This document shows, piece after piece, positions 5,164-5,218 of a DNA stretch of 5,218 bases. This stretch comes from Rhizobiaceae bacterium. GTDB lineage: Bacteria; Pseudomonadota; Alphaproteobacteria; Rhizobiales; Rhizobiaceae. The translations under genes were made by a program, and so were the position numbers. The stretch covers positions 1 through 5,218 of the forward strand of contig JAEUMA010000651.1 in the NCBI GenBank assembly GCA_016793565.1, given 5' to 3'. How positions within the stretch are numbered: the first letter of the stretch is position 1; each line of letters opens with the position of its first letter. The notes beneath the pieces are model-generated. The model was given only the letters and a program-made list of their open reading frames with translations, made no database searches and was not told where the DNA came from.

Positions 5164-5215
5164 TGCTACATCACGAGAAGGGCTTCCGGACTCGCTTCGG
5201 GGGCCTTTTTCTTTT
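5164..5215 (+). ncRNA. Counter-transcribed antisense RNA (ctRNA, incompatibility/copy control) of repC
   Basis: The proposed RNA of about 50 nucleotides runs opposite to the repC leader, from the promoter at 5129-5157 to an intrinsic terminator at 5181-5215. Size, location between repB and repC, orientation and terminal hairpin match the ctRNA genes of rhizobial repABC plasmids (incompatibility determinant inc-alpha). In that family it pairs with the repC leader and lowers RepC output, setting copy number and causing incompatibility between related plasmids. The start near 5164 is estimated from the -10 position; the end is where the T tract stops. Confidence 0.75.
5181..5215 (+). terminator. 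Intrinsic terminator of the antisense RNA
   Basis: GGCTTCCG (5181-5188) pairs with CGGGGGCC (5198-5205), allowing two G-U pairs, around a nine-base loop. It is followed directly by TTTTTCTTTT (5206-5215). The hairpin is also likely the recognition structure of the antisense RNA. Confidence 0.8.
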
Positions 5216-5218
5216 GCG

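Larger units (their letters stand above)
5060..5218 (-). promoter_or_regulatory. repC leader (3' part of the repB-repC intergenic region)
   Basis: On the minus strand this is the untranslated leader just before repC. It contains three hairpins: AAGCCTC/GAGGCTT (5114-5130, 7 bp stem, 3-base loop), CCGCCA/TGGCGG (5095-5110, 6 bp, 4-base loop) and CCTA/TAGG (5069-5080). In repABC plasmids this leader is the target of the antisense RNA, whose binding changes its folding to cut repC transcription or translation. No repB stop codon could be assigned within the window. Confidence 0.75.

Noticed and set aside
1..5218. parS centromere sites (GTT-N4-GC-N4-AAC), tRNA genes, CRISPR arrays and insertion sequences
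   Set aside because: Searched by eye on both strands; no parS-like palindrome, tRNA, regularly spaced repeats or transposase was found. A parS site may lie outside the window near repA/repB.

Overview
The window reads as part of a repABC-type plasmid (or chromid) of an alphaproteobacterium, most likely Rhizobiales (Rhizobium, Sinorhizobium, Mesorhizobium or a relative). The reasons are a full-length RepC replication initiator, the upstream repC leader with its counter-transcribed RNA gene, a RHE_PE00001/DUF1612 family gene of the kind typical of rhizobial replicons, and high G+C coding sequence. repA and repB should lie just beyond the right edge.

Layout from left to right. Positions 1-190 (minus) hold the start of a gene cut by the window edge, which looks like the N-terminus of a subtilisin-like (S8) protease. 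Its first 95 bases overlap the end of a minus-strand AAA+ ATPase gene (96-1166). A short gap (1167-1288) with a candidate promoter separates these from a minus-strand DUF1612/RHE_PE00001 gene (1289-2416). A 367-base divergent intergenic region (2417-2783) holds candidate promoters and inverted repeats. A plus-strand serine recombinase with a long C-terminal extension follows (2784-3731). It converges, 8 bases apart, on minus-strand repC (3740-5059). The right end (5060-5218) is the repC leader, with three hairpins, a Shine-Dalgarno sequence partly held in one of them, and on the opposite strand a short antisense RNA gene with promoter and terminator.

How the parts may work together. repC, its leader and the antisense RNA form the replication and copy-number core. 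The recombinase is a plausible multimer resolvase or remnant of a mobile unit. The DUF1612 gene is a DNA-binding-like protein of unknown role. The AAA ATPase and subtilase form a translationally coupled unfoldase/protease-like pair carried as plasmid cargo. This pair is the least understood part and the best candidate for a poorly described system.

Two sequence patterns stand out beyond the genes: the long overlap joining the ATPase and protease genes, and a concentration of GANTC (CcrM methylation) sites in the A+T-rich centre of repC and in the antisense RNA gene, although such sites are sparse in the rest of the window.
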